Origin: Thermoplasmata archaeon
GTDB taxonomy: Archaea > Thermoplasmatota > Thermoplasmata > RBG-16-68-12 > JAGMCJ01
Length of the DNA: 33,022 nt
Assembly (NCBI GenBank): GCA_023130895.1
Contig: JAGMAI010000110.1
Coordinates: 1 to 33,022, forward strand
Direction: 5' to 3'
Shown piece after piece: positions 14,716-22,075 of the stretch. The notes beneath the pieces are model-generated. The model was not told where the DNA came from and ran no database searches. It worked only from the letters and a program-made list of their open reading frames with translations. Position 1 is the first letter of the stretch; each line of letters starts with the position of its first letter. Position numbers and translations under genes: made by a program.

Positions 14716-17700
14716 TCACAGTATCTTGGACAGCTTCTCCTTCATGTTCTCAAGGCGCCTTGACCTTACCTCGAGGTCGGTCTGGGCCTTCGAGAGCTCC
14801 TCCTCGGACTTGATGTTCTTCGCTTCGAGGACGGAGATCTTCTTCTCCTTCTTCTCGAGCGTCTTCTCCCTGGCCTGCAGCTTCCTGGAGAGTTCTGAGG
14901 TCTGAATCTTCTCCTTCTCCAGCTTCTTCGACTCGCTCTGAAGTCTCAGCTTCTCCTTGGCGGTCGCCTTCCCGAGCTCCGAGTCGAGCTTCCTCTCACG
15001 GTCGGACAGCCGCTTGCTTTCCTTCTCCATCCTGGACAGCATCTCGTTGACGGACTTCCTCTCCTTGGTGATGGACTCCTTCTCGAGCTCCAGCTCCTTC
15101 TTGAGGGCGAGGACTTCCTCTTCCTTGCGCTCCAGCCGGGTCAAGGAACTCACGGCTTCGGCCTTGGTCGCCAGGGCTTCCTCGACCTCCTTGGTCTTCT
15201 CGTCGATGTCCCTCTGCTTCGCCTCCAGGTCCGCGAGGGCCCTCTCGATCTCCTCGTCCATCCTGGTCTTCTTGTCCTTCACCATGGACTCGGCGTACTC
15301 GAGCAGCGAGGCCGTGGTCTCCTTCGTCTCCGCGATCTCCCTCTCCCTTTCCTTGAGCTCGTGCCACTCGTCCTCCAGCCTGCTCATCTCCTGATCGATG
15401 AGCTTCGATGTCCTCTCCAGCTCCAGCGACTTCTCCGCGATCGCCCTCTCCTGCGTCTCCAGGGAGCTGAGCTTCGCCGGGAGCTCTGACTCGATGTTCT
15501 CGAGCTTCTTCCTCTCGCCCACGATCTCCACGCTGCGCTGGTCCAGGGTGCTCTGCTTCTCCTCGAGCTCCTTGCTCCACTTGGACAGCTTCTGCTCCCA
15601 CTGCTGGACGTCCTCGCCTCTGGACGCAAGCTCTCCCTGATCCCTTCCCGTCTTCTCGATGGCCTCGCGCAGTTCCTCTTCCCTGCCCTCGAGCTCCTTC
15701 CTCATCAGGTTGATGTCGGCCTCGGCCCTAAGCACGTCCCCGGACTTCTGGTCCAGCTTCCCGCGCTTCTCCTTGATCGTCTTCTCCTCGTCCAGGACCG
15801 TGCTCCTGAGACCTTCTAGGCGTTTGCCTTCCCGTCCGAGGTTCTTCCACAGCTCGTCGAGCTTCAGCTTCTCCTTGGATGACGTCTTCTCCGCGCTCGC
15901 GAGGTCGCCCTCGAGCTCCTTCAGCACCGTCTTCTTCTTCTCCAGGTCCGACTCGCGGGAGTGCAGGTCATCCTCCCTCGCTATCAGATGGGCCTCGGTC
16001 TCGGAGGTCTCCGTCTCCCTCCTCTCGAGGTAGTCCATGCGCTTCTTCAGGTCCTCCTCTTCGACCTTCAGCTTGTCCAGCTTCTTCGCCATCACCGTCT
16101 CCAGCTCGTCGATCGCGAGCTTCTTGCCCTCGACCTCCCCTTCCAGCACGTTGAGACCCCTCGCCCTCTTCTCCGAGAGGTTCTTCTCGCTCTTGACGAG
16201 CCCGCGTTCCTTGTCGATCTCCTCCTGCTGCTTCTCCAGGTCCCTCTCTATCCTTGATTTCTCCCGCTCGAAGACGTCAACGCCCTTCGAGAGGTCCCTC
16301 GTGCCCTTCTCGAGCTTGAGCCTCTTCTTCTCCAGCTCCTTCGTTTCCTTCCGGACCGCGGTCTCCCGCTTCTTGACCTCCGAAAGCCTGGAGCTGATCT
16401 CGTCCTCGTGCTTTACCGTGGCGGACTCCCGCTGGTTCAGCGATTCTATCTCCCCGCTCATCTCTTCCCGTTCGCTGGCAAGCTTGGCCTCGACGTCCTT
16501 CAGGTCCTTGTCCTTGGCTCGGGCCTCTTCCTCCATCCAGTTCAGTCGGTCCCTGTAGGACACCAGGGACTCTTCCATCTCCGAGATCTCGTCGAACTTG
16601 AACGATAGCTCCTCTTCTTTGGCGAGCAGGGCCTTCTCCCTCTTCACGATCCTTTCGTTCTTCGTGTCCAAACCCTTCGCTTTCTCCGACAGGGCCTTCT
16701 TCCTGTCCTTGAGGATCGACTGGAGGTCCTGGCTCTCGGACTCCGTCCTCTTGACCTTGCTCTCCCTCTCCAGCAGCGTCTCCCTCAGGTGATCGAACCC
16801 CTCTTCCGTCTCCGCCATCTGGGCGAACTTGGACTCGAGCGCTTTCTCCTTGGAGGTCAGGAACTTCTCCTGCTTCTTCAGCTGGATCTCCTTCTCCTTC
16901 AGTGCGATCTCCTTGTCGGAGAGCTTCTCCCTGGCCTTCTCGAACGCTTCCTTTCTCTTGAACAGGGCCTTGTTCTCGGAGCCCAGCTCCTTTTTCGCCT
17001 TCTCATGCTCGCCGAGCGTTCCCTTGATCTCTTTCTCCTTCGCTGCGACGGACTCCTCTCGCTCCTCGAGCTCGGTTCCCTTCAGATCCAGGGTCCTCTT
17101 CTCTCTCTCGACCCTCTTCTTGAGCTTCCTTTCCTCCGCCTTGATGGCCTTCTTCTCTGCCTTCCAGGCCTTCGACATCTCCTCGAACTCGTCCATCTTC
17201 TTCTGGACGTTCTTCTCCTTGGTTGCGAGCGCCCGTCTCTTGCTGGTCCATTTCTTGGACTCCTCGGAGAAGGACTTCGTGGCCTCTCTCAGCATCGCCT
17301 CACGGCGGTCTATCTCCTTGATCTTCTCCTCCCCTTCCTCCCATCTCTTGAGGAGCTGCCTCTCTCTCTCGCCGAGCTCTTCCTTCGTGAGGCTGACACC
17401 GCTTCGCATGCCCTCCAGGTCCTTCCGTTCCTCGGCCAGGACGGCCTCCCTGTCTGCCAGTCCATTGTCCTTCCTCTCGAGCCCCTCCCTCGTCCTCTGC
17501 AGCTCTTCCTCGCTTTCCTTCCGCATCTCCTTGAACTCTCTGTCCTTCTCCTCGAGCGTCTGCTTCAGTTCCGCGACTTTCTGTTCCCTGGAATGGATCT
17601 CCTTCTCTGCCTCTGACGCCTTCTCTTCAGCCTCGGCGATGCCCTGTTCCCTGCTGTCGAGGGTCTTCTTCTTGCGCGCGAGGGACTTGGATTTCTTCTC

Positions 17701-18474
17701 CAGGGTCCTGGATCTCTTCTCTGTACCCTCGGTCTCCCCTTCCAGCTCCGATATCCGCTTGTCCTTCTCCTCGATCTCGCTCCGCAGGTCGGATTCCCGT
17801 TGCTCGAGGTCCGATGTGGACTTCTCTTCCTTCTCTCTTTCCTCGCCCATTGTGCCGATCTGGCCCTTGAGCTTCTCAACTTCCTTGGCGAGCTTGCCCG
17901 CTTTGCTCGCCTCCTTGGCCTTGATCTTCAGCTCTTCCTGGGCCGTCTCGAGTTCTCCCTCCAGCTTGCTCAGGTAGGTCCTTGCCTCCTCCAGCTCTGT
18001 GCTCAGTCTCCCGGATTCGGCCTCGGACTCCTTCTTTCCTTTGGTGGCGAGTTGCTTCGCCTCCTTGGTCTTGATCTTCAGCTCATCCCGAACGGACTTG
18101 AGTTCTTCATCCAGCCTGTTCGCGTCCGCCTTCGCCTTCTCCAGCTGCGTCTTGAGCTTCTCCGCTTCCCCCGCAGATTCCTTCTTCCCTTCACTGGCGA
18201 GCTGCTTCGCCTCCTTCTCGGCCTTCTTGAGGTCCTTCTTGCCCGCTGTGAGCTGCTTCTCCACGTCCTTGATCTGCTTCTTCTGCTCTGAGAGTGCCTT
18301 CTCCTTGCCCTTCACGTTCTCCTGCAGCGATCCGATCTCATCCTGCGCGGACTTCAGCTCGTCCTGCAGTCTCTCGATCTCCCCCCTAAGCTCCTCGGTC
18401 TCGTCGTAGACCTCGACCTCTTTGGCCTCGACATCCCCCGAAAGCATCTCCTTGGCTCTTTCTCTCAGTCCCAT
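14716..18474 (-). CDS. Giant coiled-coil protein (1,252 aa), function unknown
   Basis: Nearly the whole protein is charged Glu/Lys/Arg-rich heptad-type sequence. I found no cysteine and one proline (ESELPAKL), so it could be an almost unbroken helical rod. There is no signal peptide, membrane helix, Walker motif or SMC-type hinge, so it is probably cytosolic and not an SMC or Rad50 ATPase. A 50-residue tandem repeat lies at residues 88-187, and related blocks (KKMDEFEEM, SKFAQMAETEE, FKFDEISEMEE) recur near 423, 546 and 622. It starts five bases after the stop of the zinc-ribbon coiled-coil gene, with AGGGGT upstream, so the two are one operon. A scaffold, cytoskeletal or nucleoid role is possible but only inferred. 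Confidence 0.85.
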   Translation of the reverse strand: MGLRERAKEMLSGDVEAKEVEVYDETEELRGEIERLQDELKSAQDEIGSLQENVKGKEKALSEQKKQIKDVEKQLTAGKKDLKKAEKEAKQLASEGKKESAGEAEKLKTQLEKAKADANRLDEELKSVRDELKIKTKEAKQLATKGKKESEAESGRLSTELEEARTYLSKLEGELETAQEELKIKAKEASKAGKLAKEVEKLKGQIGTMGEEREKEEKSTSDLEQRESDLRSEIEEKDKRISELEGETEGTEKRSRTLEKKSKSLARKKKTLDSREQGIAEAEEKASEAEKEIHSREQKVAELKQTLEEKDREFKEMRKESEEELQRTREGLERKDNGLADREAVLAEERKDLEGMRSGVSLTKEELGERERQLLKRWEEGEEKIKEIDRREAMLREATKSFSEESKKWTSKRRALATKEKNVQKKMDEFEEMSKAWKAEKKAIKAEERKLKKRVEREKRTLDLKGTELEEREESVAAKEKEIKGTLGEHEKAKKELGSENKALFKRKEAFEKAREKLSDKEIALKEKEIQLKKQEKFLTSKEKALESKFAQMAETEEGFDHLRETLLERESKVKRTESESQDLQSILKDRKKALSEKAKGLDTKNERIVKREKALLAKEEELSFKFDEISEMEESLVSYRDRLNWMEEEARAKDKDLKDVEAKLASEREEMSGEIESLNQRESATVKHEDEISSRLSEVKKRETAVRKETKELEKKRLKLEKGTRDLSKGVDVFEREKSRIERDLEKQQEEIDKERGLVKSEKNLSEKRARGLNVLEGEVEGKKLAIDELETVMAKKLDKLKVEEEDLKKRMDYLERRETETSETEAHLIAREDDLHSRESDLEKKKTVLKELEGDLASAEKTSSKEKLKLDELWKNLGREGKRLEGLRSTVLDEEKTIKEKRGKLDQKSGDVLRAEADINLMRKELEGREEELREAIEKTGRDQGELASRGEDVQQWEQKLSKWSKELEEKQSTLDQRSVEIVGERKKLENIESELPAKLSSLETQERAIAEKSLELERTSKLIDQEMSRLEDEWHELKEREREIAETKETTASLLEYAESMVKDKKTRMDEEIERALADLEAKQRDIDEKTKEVEEALATKAEAVSSLTRLERKEEEVLALKKELELEKESITKERKSVNEMLSRMEKESKRLSDRERKLDSELGKATAKEKLRLQSESKKLEKEKIQTSELSRKLQAREKTLEKKEKKISVLEAKNIKSEEELSKAQTDLEVRSRRLENMKEKLSKIL
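17914..18213 (-). repeat. Tandem 50-residue (150-bp) repeat inside the giant coiled coil
   Basis: Residues 88-137 and 138-187 are two copies of exactly 50 residues, both starting EAKQLA and ending in EELKIK or DELKIK plus two residues; GKKES recurs at the same place. A third, shorter start (EASKAGKLAK) follows. This indicates growth of the rod by internal duplication. Confidence 0.75.
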
Positions 18475-18479
18475 CTCAT

Positions 18480-19592
18480 CTACCCCTCACAGCTTTCCAG
18501 CACCTTCTCGTACTTCTTGAAATCATTTGACTTGGCAAACTCCTGAACGATGTTATCAGGCAACTCCCCGAGGAGGGCGTCGAGCCTCTTCAGGACGTCC
18601 TTCATCTCGTGGTTCTGGTCCGAGAGCTGGCGGCTCTGGTCCTCGAGAACGTCCTTGGCCTTCACTATTCTGTCCATGTCGCCCTCGACCTCTCCGATCC
18701 GCCTCTCCAGGGACTCTATCTTCTCTTCGTTCTCCCGCTGAAGGTTCGGGTCAGGGACCTCTTCGAGCCTCGACAGCTGCGCCTCGGCACTTGCTCCGGA
18801 CCCCGCCTCCGCGAGGCGCGCCTCGACCTCTTCCGCTATCCTCCTTTCCGTCTTCTCGACCTCTTGCTCCCGGTTCTCGAGCGAGCCGTCCTTCTTCGCC
18901 AGTTCCTCCTCCTTCTCCTTGAGCGAGCGCTCCCAGTCGACCAACCGCTTCTTGTCCTTGTCCCGCCTCACGATCTCCTTCTGGAAGACCTCCAGGCGGA
19001 GCTTCAGGTTGTCCTCCTTCCTCTTGAGCTCCGTCTCCTGCAGAGAGAGCAGGTTCCTGTAGATCGTCTCCATCTCGATGATGCCCTTCTCGATCTCCAT
19101 GACCTCGTTCCGCTCTTCTTCCAGCTGTGCGACCTGTCTCTCGAGCTCGGACTTCTCCATCATCTCCACTTCGTCCGTGGAGCTCTTCAGTTCTCTTATC
19201 CTCTTCTGGGCCGATTTGAGAAGGACGTTCATCTGCTCCAGCTTCTTCCTCCTCAGCCTGATCACTCTCTGGAAGGGCTCGGCCAGCTCCCATATCCGGT
19301 GCGTGGAGTCCATGAGAGAGGTGCTCTCGACGAGCTCTCTCAGGAAGTCCTCCTCCAGCTTGTCGTCCTCGGTGGGGCTCTCGATGTCCAGGGGCTTGAT
19401 GGGAGCGCCGCAGTTGGGACACTCGTTCGTGCCCGTCCGCACGATCGAAAGACAGGATTGGCAACGATAGGCCTCGAACTCGTCATGGAAGTCGGACCCG
19501 CAGTTGCTGCAGCTTATCTCTTCCTCTCTGACTTCCGCTCCGCACAAGGAGCAGAACAGCTTCTGGTCTCCCAATCTGGCCTTGGGTATCAT
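18480..19592 (-). CDS. Double zinc-ribbon coiled-coil protein (370 aa), function unknown
   Basis: The first 70 residues hold four CxxC pairs: CSLC, CSNC, CQSC and CPNC, two zinc ribbons. Residues from about 100 to 340 are coiled coil (RKKLEQMNVLLKSAQKRIREL onward), and a short possibly globular tail follows (LGELPDNIVQEFAKSNDFKK). The gene sits 17 bases after the nitroreductase stop and five bases before the giant coiled-coil start. A natural inference is that it caps, anchors or nucleates the giant rod through shared coiled coil while the ribbons bind a partner protein or nucleic acid. No known family is recognised. The start at ATG 19592 has only a weak purine-rich site before it. Confidence 0.83.
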   Translation of the reverse strand: MIPKARLGDQKLFCSLCGAEVREEEISCSNCGSDFHDEFEAYRCQSCLSIVRTGTNECPNCGAPIKPLDIESPTEDDKLEEDFLRELVESTSLMDSTHRIWELAEPFQRVIRLRRKKLEQMNVLLKSAQKRIRELKSSTDEVEMMEKSELERQVAQLEEERNEVMEIEKGIIEMETIYRNLLSLQETELKRKEDNLKLRLEVFQKEIVRRDKDKKRLVDWERSLKEKEEELAKKDGSLENREQEVEKTERRIAEEVEARLAEAGSGASAEAQLSRLEEVPDPNLQRENEEKIESLERRIGEVEGDMDRIVKAKDVLEDQSRQLSDQNHEMKDVLKRLDALLGELPDNIVQEFAKSNDFKKYEKVLESCEG

Positions 19593-19609
19593 TTCCTTCT
19601 CTCTGAGGG

Positions 19610-20128
19610 CTATTCACACTTGTTGTAGCACACGATCTCGTTCAGGTGCTTCCTCCCAGACGATTCTGGGTCTCCATTGGGCACTCCAAGGGGCGTAAGA
19701 GCGATCACCTTGACGTCCTCGGACGCCTGGACGGCTGACCTGACCTTCTCCTCGTTGAAGGTGTTGATCCAGCATGTGCCCAGGCCCTCGCTCTCTGCCG
19801 CTAAGGTCAGATAGGCCATGGCCAATGCCACGTCCACCGGATAGCTGCTCATGTATCCCCCGATCATGCCCTGTGCCTCATCCAACAACCCACAGGCCAC
19901 CACTACCAAAGGTGCTTCGGCAATCCATTTCTGGTTGCCTGATGCTGCAGCCAGCTGTCTCTTCACGTCCTCATCGGTTACGATCACGAACCTCCATGGC
20001 TGCAGATTATCGACGGAAGGAGCCATTCTGACGCTGTTGAAAACCTTCTGTATCTGCTCCGCAGAGAGAGGCGTAGGCTGGTAGCTTCTAACGCTCTTTC
20101 TTTGCTTCATCGCCTCTAGAACGTCCAT
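19610..20128 (-). CDS. Nitroreductase-family FMN oxidoreductase
   Basis: A 172-aa FMN-dependent reductase of the nitroreductase fold, at the short end for the family. Visible are the FMN-binding RKSVRSYQPTPLS, APSVDNLQPWRFVIV, and the late motif AAESEGLGTCWINTF. The physiological substrate cannot be told; relatives reduce nitro compounds, quinones or flavin, or process cofactors. It is the first gene of the minus-strand run leading to the zinc-ribbon and giant coiled-coil genes. A TATA-like box gives a leader of only about eight bases, and a Fur-box-like palindrome lies farther upstream. Confidence 0.9.
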   Translation of the reverse strand: MDVLEAMKQRKSVRSYQPTPLSAEQIQKVFNSVRMAPSVDNLQPWRFVIVTDEDVKRQLAAASGNQKWIAEAPLVVVACGLLDEAQGMIGGYMSSYPVDVALAMAYLTLAAESEGLGTCWINTFNEEKVRSAVQASEDVKVIALTPLGVPNGDPESSGRKHLNEIVCYNKCE

Positions 20129-20157
20129 TCCATCACTGCCAACAAATCTGGCGGGGC

Positions 20158-20166
20158 TAATAAAAG
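20158..20166 (-). promoter_or_regulatory. TATA-like box for the nitroreductase operon
   Basis: The minus strand reads CTTTTATTA, about 30 bases before ATG 20128. It supports a near-leaderless transcript. Confidence 0.55.
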
Positions 20167-20181
20167 CCTTTCTGTCTGGTT

Positions 20182-20210
20182 ATTATCAATGATTATTATC
20201 ATTATCAATT
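20182..20210. promoter_or_regulatory. Fur-box-like element between nitroreductase and tRNA-Ile
   Basis: The minus strand contains GATAATGATAATAATCATT, very close to the classical Fur box of GATAAT hexamers. On the plus strand AATGAT/ATCATT form a perfect inverted repeat with a four-base spacer, and TTATCAAT is repeated directly 19 bp apart. It lies upstream of both TATA-like boxes of the divergent pair. Resemblance is by eye; which metal regulator, if any, binds it is unknown, and an AT-rich upstream promoter element is the alternative. Confidence 0.45.
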
Positions 20211-20216
20211 GCATAA

Positions 20217-20226
20217 CTTTTAAATT
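20217..20226 (+). promoter_or_regulatory. TATA-like box for tRNA-Ile
   Basis: CTTTTAAATT lies about 30 bases before the tRNA 5' end at the expected archaeal spacing. Confidence 0.65.
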
Positions 20227-20250
20227 CGCTCGCAGGTATCGTACTGGCGC

Positions 20251-20349
20251 GGGCCCATAGCTTAGTTTGGCTGGAGCACCCGGCTGATATGGTTCCTCTG
20301 GGAACCCTCGGAAACCGGGAGGTCGAGAGTTCAAATCTCTCTGGGCCCA
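20251..20349 (+). tRNA. tRNA-Ile (GAT) with intron
   Basis: Acceptor GGGCCCA pairs with TGGGCCC, D-stem GCTT with GAGC, anticodon stem CCCGG (20279-20283) with CCGGG (20315-20319), and T-stem GAGAG with CTCTC around TTCAAAT. The discriminator is A at 20349; CCA is not encoded. The anticodon loop is 31 bases, so a 24-base intron is present after position 37; removing it gives loop CTGATAA with anticodon GAT. Confidence 0.93.
20290..20313 (+). other. tRNA-Ile intron (24 nt) with bulge-helix-bulge
   Basis: CTGA (20284-20287) pairs with TCGG (20308-20311) to give the four-base central helix. Three-base bulges TAT (20288-20290) and AAA (20312-20314) flank it, and cutting after the second base of each gives exactly this intron. 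Inside, GGTTCC pairs with GGAACC to form a hairpin. This is the canonical archaeal splicing-endonuclease substrate apart from one extra unpaired C at 20307. Confidence 0.85.
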
Positions 20350-20432
20350 TTCATTGCGCCCTCGCTACATCTCGCCCGTGAGGATGAGGTTCCACATTAC
20401 CTGGACACAGACCTCAAGAAACCCACCATAAC

Positions 20433-20441
20433 GCTTTTATC
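20433..20441 (+). promoter_or_regulatory. TATA-like box for the collagen-like gene
   Basis: GCTTTTATC lies about 50 bases before ATG 20486. The predicted leader of about 23 bases contains AAGGAGG, so this gene is not leaderless. Confidence 0.55.
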
Positions 20442-20485
20442 GAATGAAGATGCTCTGCCCGCCTCAGTAAGGAGGATAACATATT

Positions 20486-21316
20486 ATGGAACAAACACAA
20501 AGTACTGGAAGTGAGCCGTATGGTGAATCTGCACCGCCTCCGATGGCGGCTGCACCGCCTCCTGCCCGAAAGACCGATGTTGCCAAGCCTGCACTAGTTG
20601 TAGCAGTAGTTGCCGTGGCGTTGGCCTTGATCGGAATGGTGGCCATCCCAGGACCTGAGGGTCCCGAGGGGGCACCAGGGTTAGAGGGGGATGACGGAGA
20701 TCAGGGAGACACCGGACCGCGGGGAAGTGATGGACCACAAGGACCTAGTGGCGCGGATGGTATCGCCTGCTGGGACCTCAACGGAAACGGAACAGGAGAT
20801 ATCCCAGACGAAGACATAAACGGGGACCTCGTTGTGGATGTGCTGGATTGCACTGGACCTCAAGGGATACAGGGAGACCCTGGACCTCAAGGGATACAGG
20901 GAGACCCTGGACCGCAGGGGATACAGGGAATACAAGGACCACAGGGACCGGACGGGCCGCAGGGACCGCAAGGAGTCCCCGGGCCAATTGGACCGCAGGG
21001 AATACAAGGACCGCCTGGGACCCCGGCCACGGTGTTGTGGGCAGTCGTCGAATCGAACGGAACGCTCTACCGCGGGAGCAACGTCGTGAGTACCAACTGG
21101 GAAGGAACGGGCGATTACACTATCCGTTTCAACCAGGACGTGCGCGCCTGCGTCTACGTCGCGACGCTCGGTTACACCGGCTTCACAGGGGTGCCACCGC
21201 CAGGGAGTATTGCGGTCGTTGGTGAGTTTGCAGACCCGACTGGCATCTGGGTCTCGACCGACGACATGACTGGCACGGCGACTGACCGATCGTTCCACGT
21301 AGCTATCTTCTGCTAG
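20486..21316 (+). CDS. Membrane-anchored collagen-like protein (276 aa)
   Basis: A proline-rich cytoplasmic head ([15 protein letters not shown]) is followed by one hydrophobic helix (about residues 34-54), then Gly-X-Y collagen repeats in two blocks. The blocks are separated by a cysteine-bounded insert of about 30 residues ([10 protein letters not shown]...VLDC) with Asp/Asn-rich loops that look calcium-binding. A C-terminal beta-type domain of about 90 residues ([17 protein letters not shown]...[19 protein letters not shown]) resembles the C-terminal domain of many bacterial collagen-like surface proteins and could drive trimerisation. The ATG has a strong GGAGG. It should stand on the cell surface as a trimeric stalk. 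The nearest known architectures are bacterial, so lateral transfer is plausible. Confidence 0.9.
   Translation: MEQTQSTGSEPYGESAPPPMAAAPPPARKTDVAKPALVVAVVAVALALIGMVAIPGPEGPEGAPGLEGDDGDQGDTGPRGSDGPQGPSGADGIACWDLNGNGTGDIPDEDINGDLVVDVLDCTGPQGIQGDPGPQGIQGDPGPQGIQGIQGPQGPDGPQGPQGVPGPIGPQGIQGPPGTPATVLWAVVESNGTLYRGSNVVSTNWEGTGDYTIRFNQDVRACVYVATLGYTGFTGVPPPGSIAVVGEFADPTGIWVSTDDMTGTATDRSFHVAIFC
20854..20907 (+). repeat. Perfect 27-bp tandem repeat in the collagen region
   Basis: Two identical 27-base copies (20854-20880 and 20881-20907), each coding for GPQGIQGDP with its preceding frame, are followed by a diverged third copy. Identical third-codon positions point to recent slippage or duplication. 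Confidence 0.85.
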
Positions 21317-21429
21317 ACGTCACGAACTCGATTCGGCTCAGGATCCACTGTCCGGTCGGCAGAGGGGCAACACCAATCAGAGCGTAAGGAGGACTCAGAG
21401 GTAGTCGTAGTCTCGAAGGTGAGTTGACC

Positions 21430-21957
21430 ATGGCGGGAGAGAAGTCTAAGAGGGAATCCCTCCGTGAGAGGAACACCGCATCCAGCCGAAGCGATAGGGC
21501 TGATTTCATGGAGCTTAGCCCTCAAAGAGTTGCTACCTTGCTGGTCATCGCGATCGTTCTCTTGGCCATCAACTCCATTCTGCTGGCCGCGGTATGGCTG
21601 GAGAGTGCTGCAGAGCCTGCCTTCCTCACCATCGACTCAGAGGAACAGATCGTCCTGGACATTGAGGATGTGGTCAACAATAGTGTCACATATGGGGTAT
21701 GGGTCAGCCTGAAGAACACGGGAGGAAAGGTCGCGTACGCGAGCGCCTCAGGCGAAGTCCTGGTCTCTCTCTACGGATCGGCATATGGCGAGGAGGTGCA
21801 GGAAGTGCTGGACTATGTTTCCTTGTCCATAGCTCCGGGGGAGAGCAGTTGGCTGTCCTTTGGCAGCTTCACGACTAGCCCTGGCTGGCACTACGTCGTT
21901 CACGTTCACATATCCTGGAACGGAGGGTCACTGCAGCTTTCGAGAGTGGTGTCCTAG
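21430..21957 (+). CDS. Membrane-anchored extracellular protein of unknown function (175 aa)
   Basis: A charged N-terminal tail (KSKRESLRERN) precedes one hydrophobic helix (about residues 35-57, VATLLVIAIVLLAINSILLAAVW). An outer domain of about 115 residues follows, with beta-rich features (VWVSLKNTGGKVAYAS) reminiscent of an Ig-like or CARDB-type fold. ATG 21430 is preferred over the track's TTG because AAGGTGAG is correctly spaced before it. It lies 113 bases after the collagen-like gene with no clear promoter between, so the two may be co-expressed surface proteins. Family not recognised. Confidence 0.68.
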   Translation: MAGEKSKRESLRERNTASSRSDRADFMELSPQRVATLLVIAIVLLAINSILLAAVWLESAAEPAFLTIDSEEQIVLDIEDVVNNSVTYGVWVSLKNTGGKVAYASASGEVLVSLYGSAYGEEVQEVLDYVSLSIAPGESSWLSFGSFTTSPGWHYVVHVHISWNGGSLQLSRVVS

Positions 21958-22016
21958 GAGAGGCGTACCCGACCACGACCGGTTTGAGCAGCTGATATTC
22001 CTTCTTGCAGCGAGAG

Positions 22017-22056
22017 CCTTAAATAGTCACCAATTCATTTGAATAATTGTTCAACT
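22017..22056 (+). promoter_or_regulatory. Promoter and SmtB/ArsR-type operator of arsR-cadA
   Basis: A TATA-like CCTTAAATAGT (22017-22027) is followed by the inverted repeat TTGAATAATTGTTCAA (22039-22054). The repeat matches the TGAA...TTCA core of SmtB/CadC operators and covers the predicted transcript start, so the repressor encoded directly downstream should block its own promoter until metal releases it. Confidence 0.7.
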
Positions 22057-22075
22057 GTTCACATGAGTTGATACC

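Noticed and set aside
13724-14719. Longer btuF start at 14719
   Set aside because: It would translate through the TATA box and operator and lacks a ribosome binding site; TTG 14641 with GGAGGAG is better.
16829-17977. 382-aa Ser/Leu/Phe-rich ORF on the plus strand, and similar long plus-strand ORFs at 16789-17616 and 18609-19628
   Set aside because: They are antisense shadows of Glu/Lys-rich coiled-coil genes; GAG/AAG codons read backwards give Leu, Ser and Phe runs without stops.
14716-18474. SMC/Rad50-type ATPase
   Set aside because: No Walker A, Walker B or signature motif at either end, and no hinge-like globular break in the middle.
20854-20960. Short tandem repeats considered as a CRISPR array
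   Set aside because: Repeats are in frame, encode Gly-X-Y triplets and lack unique spacers; no cas genes nearby.
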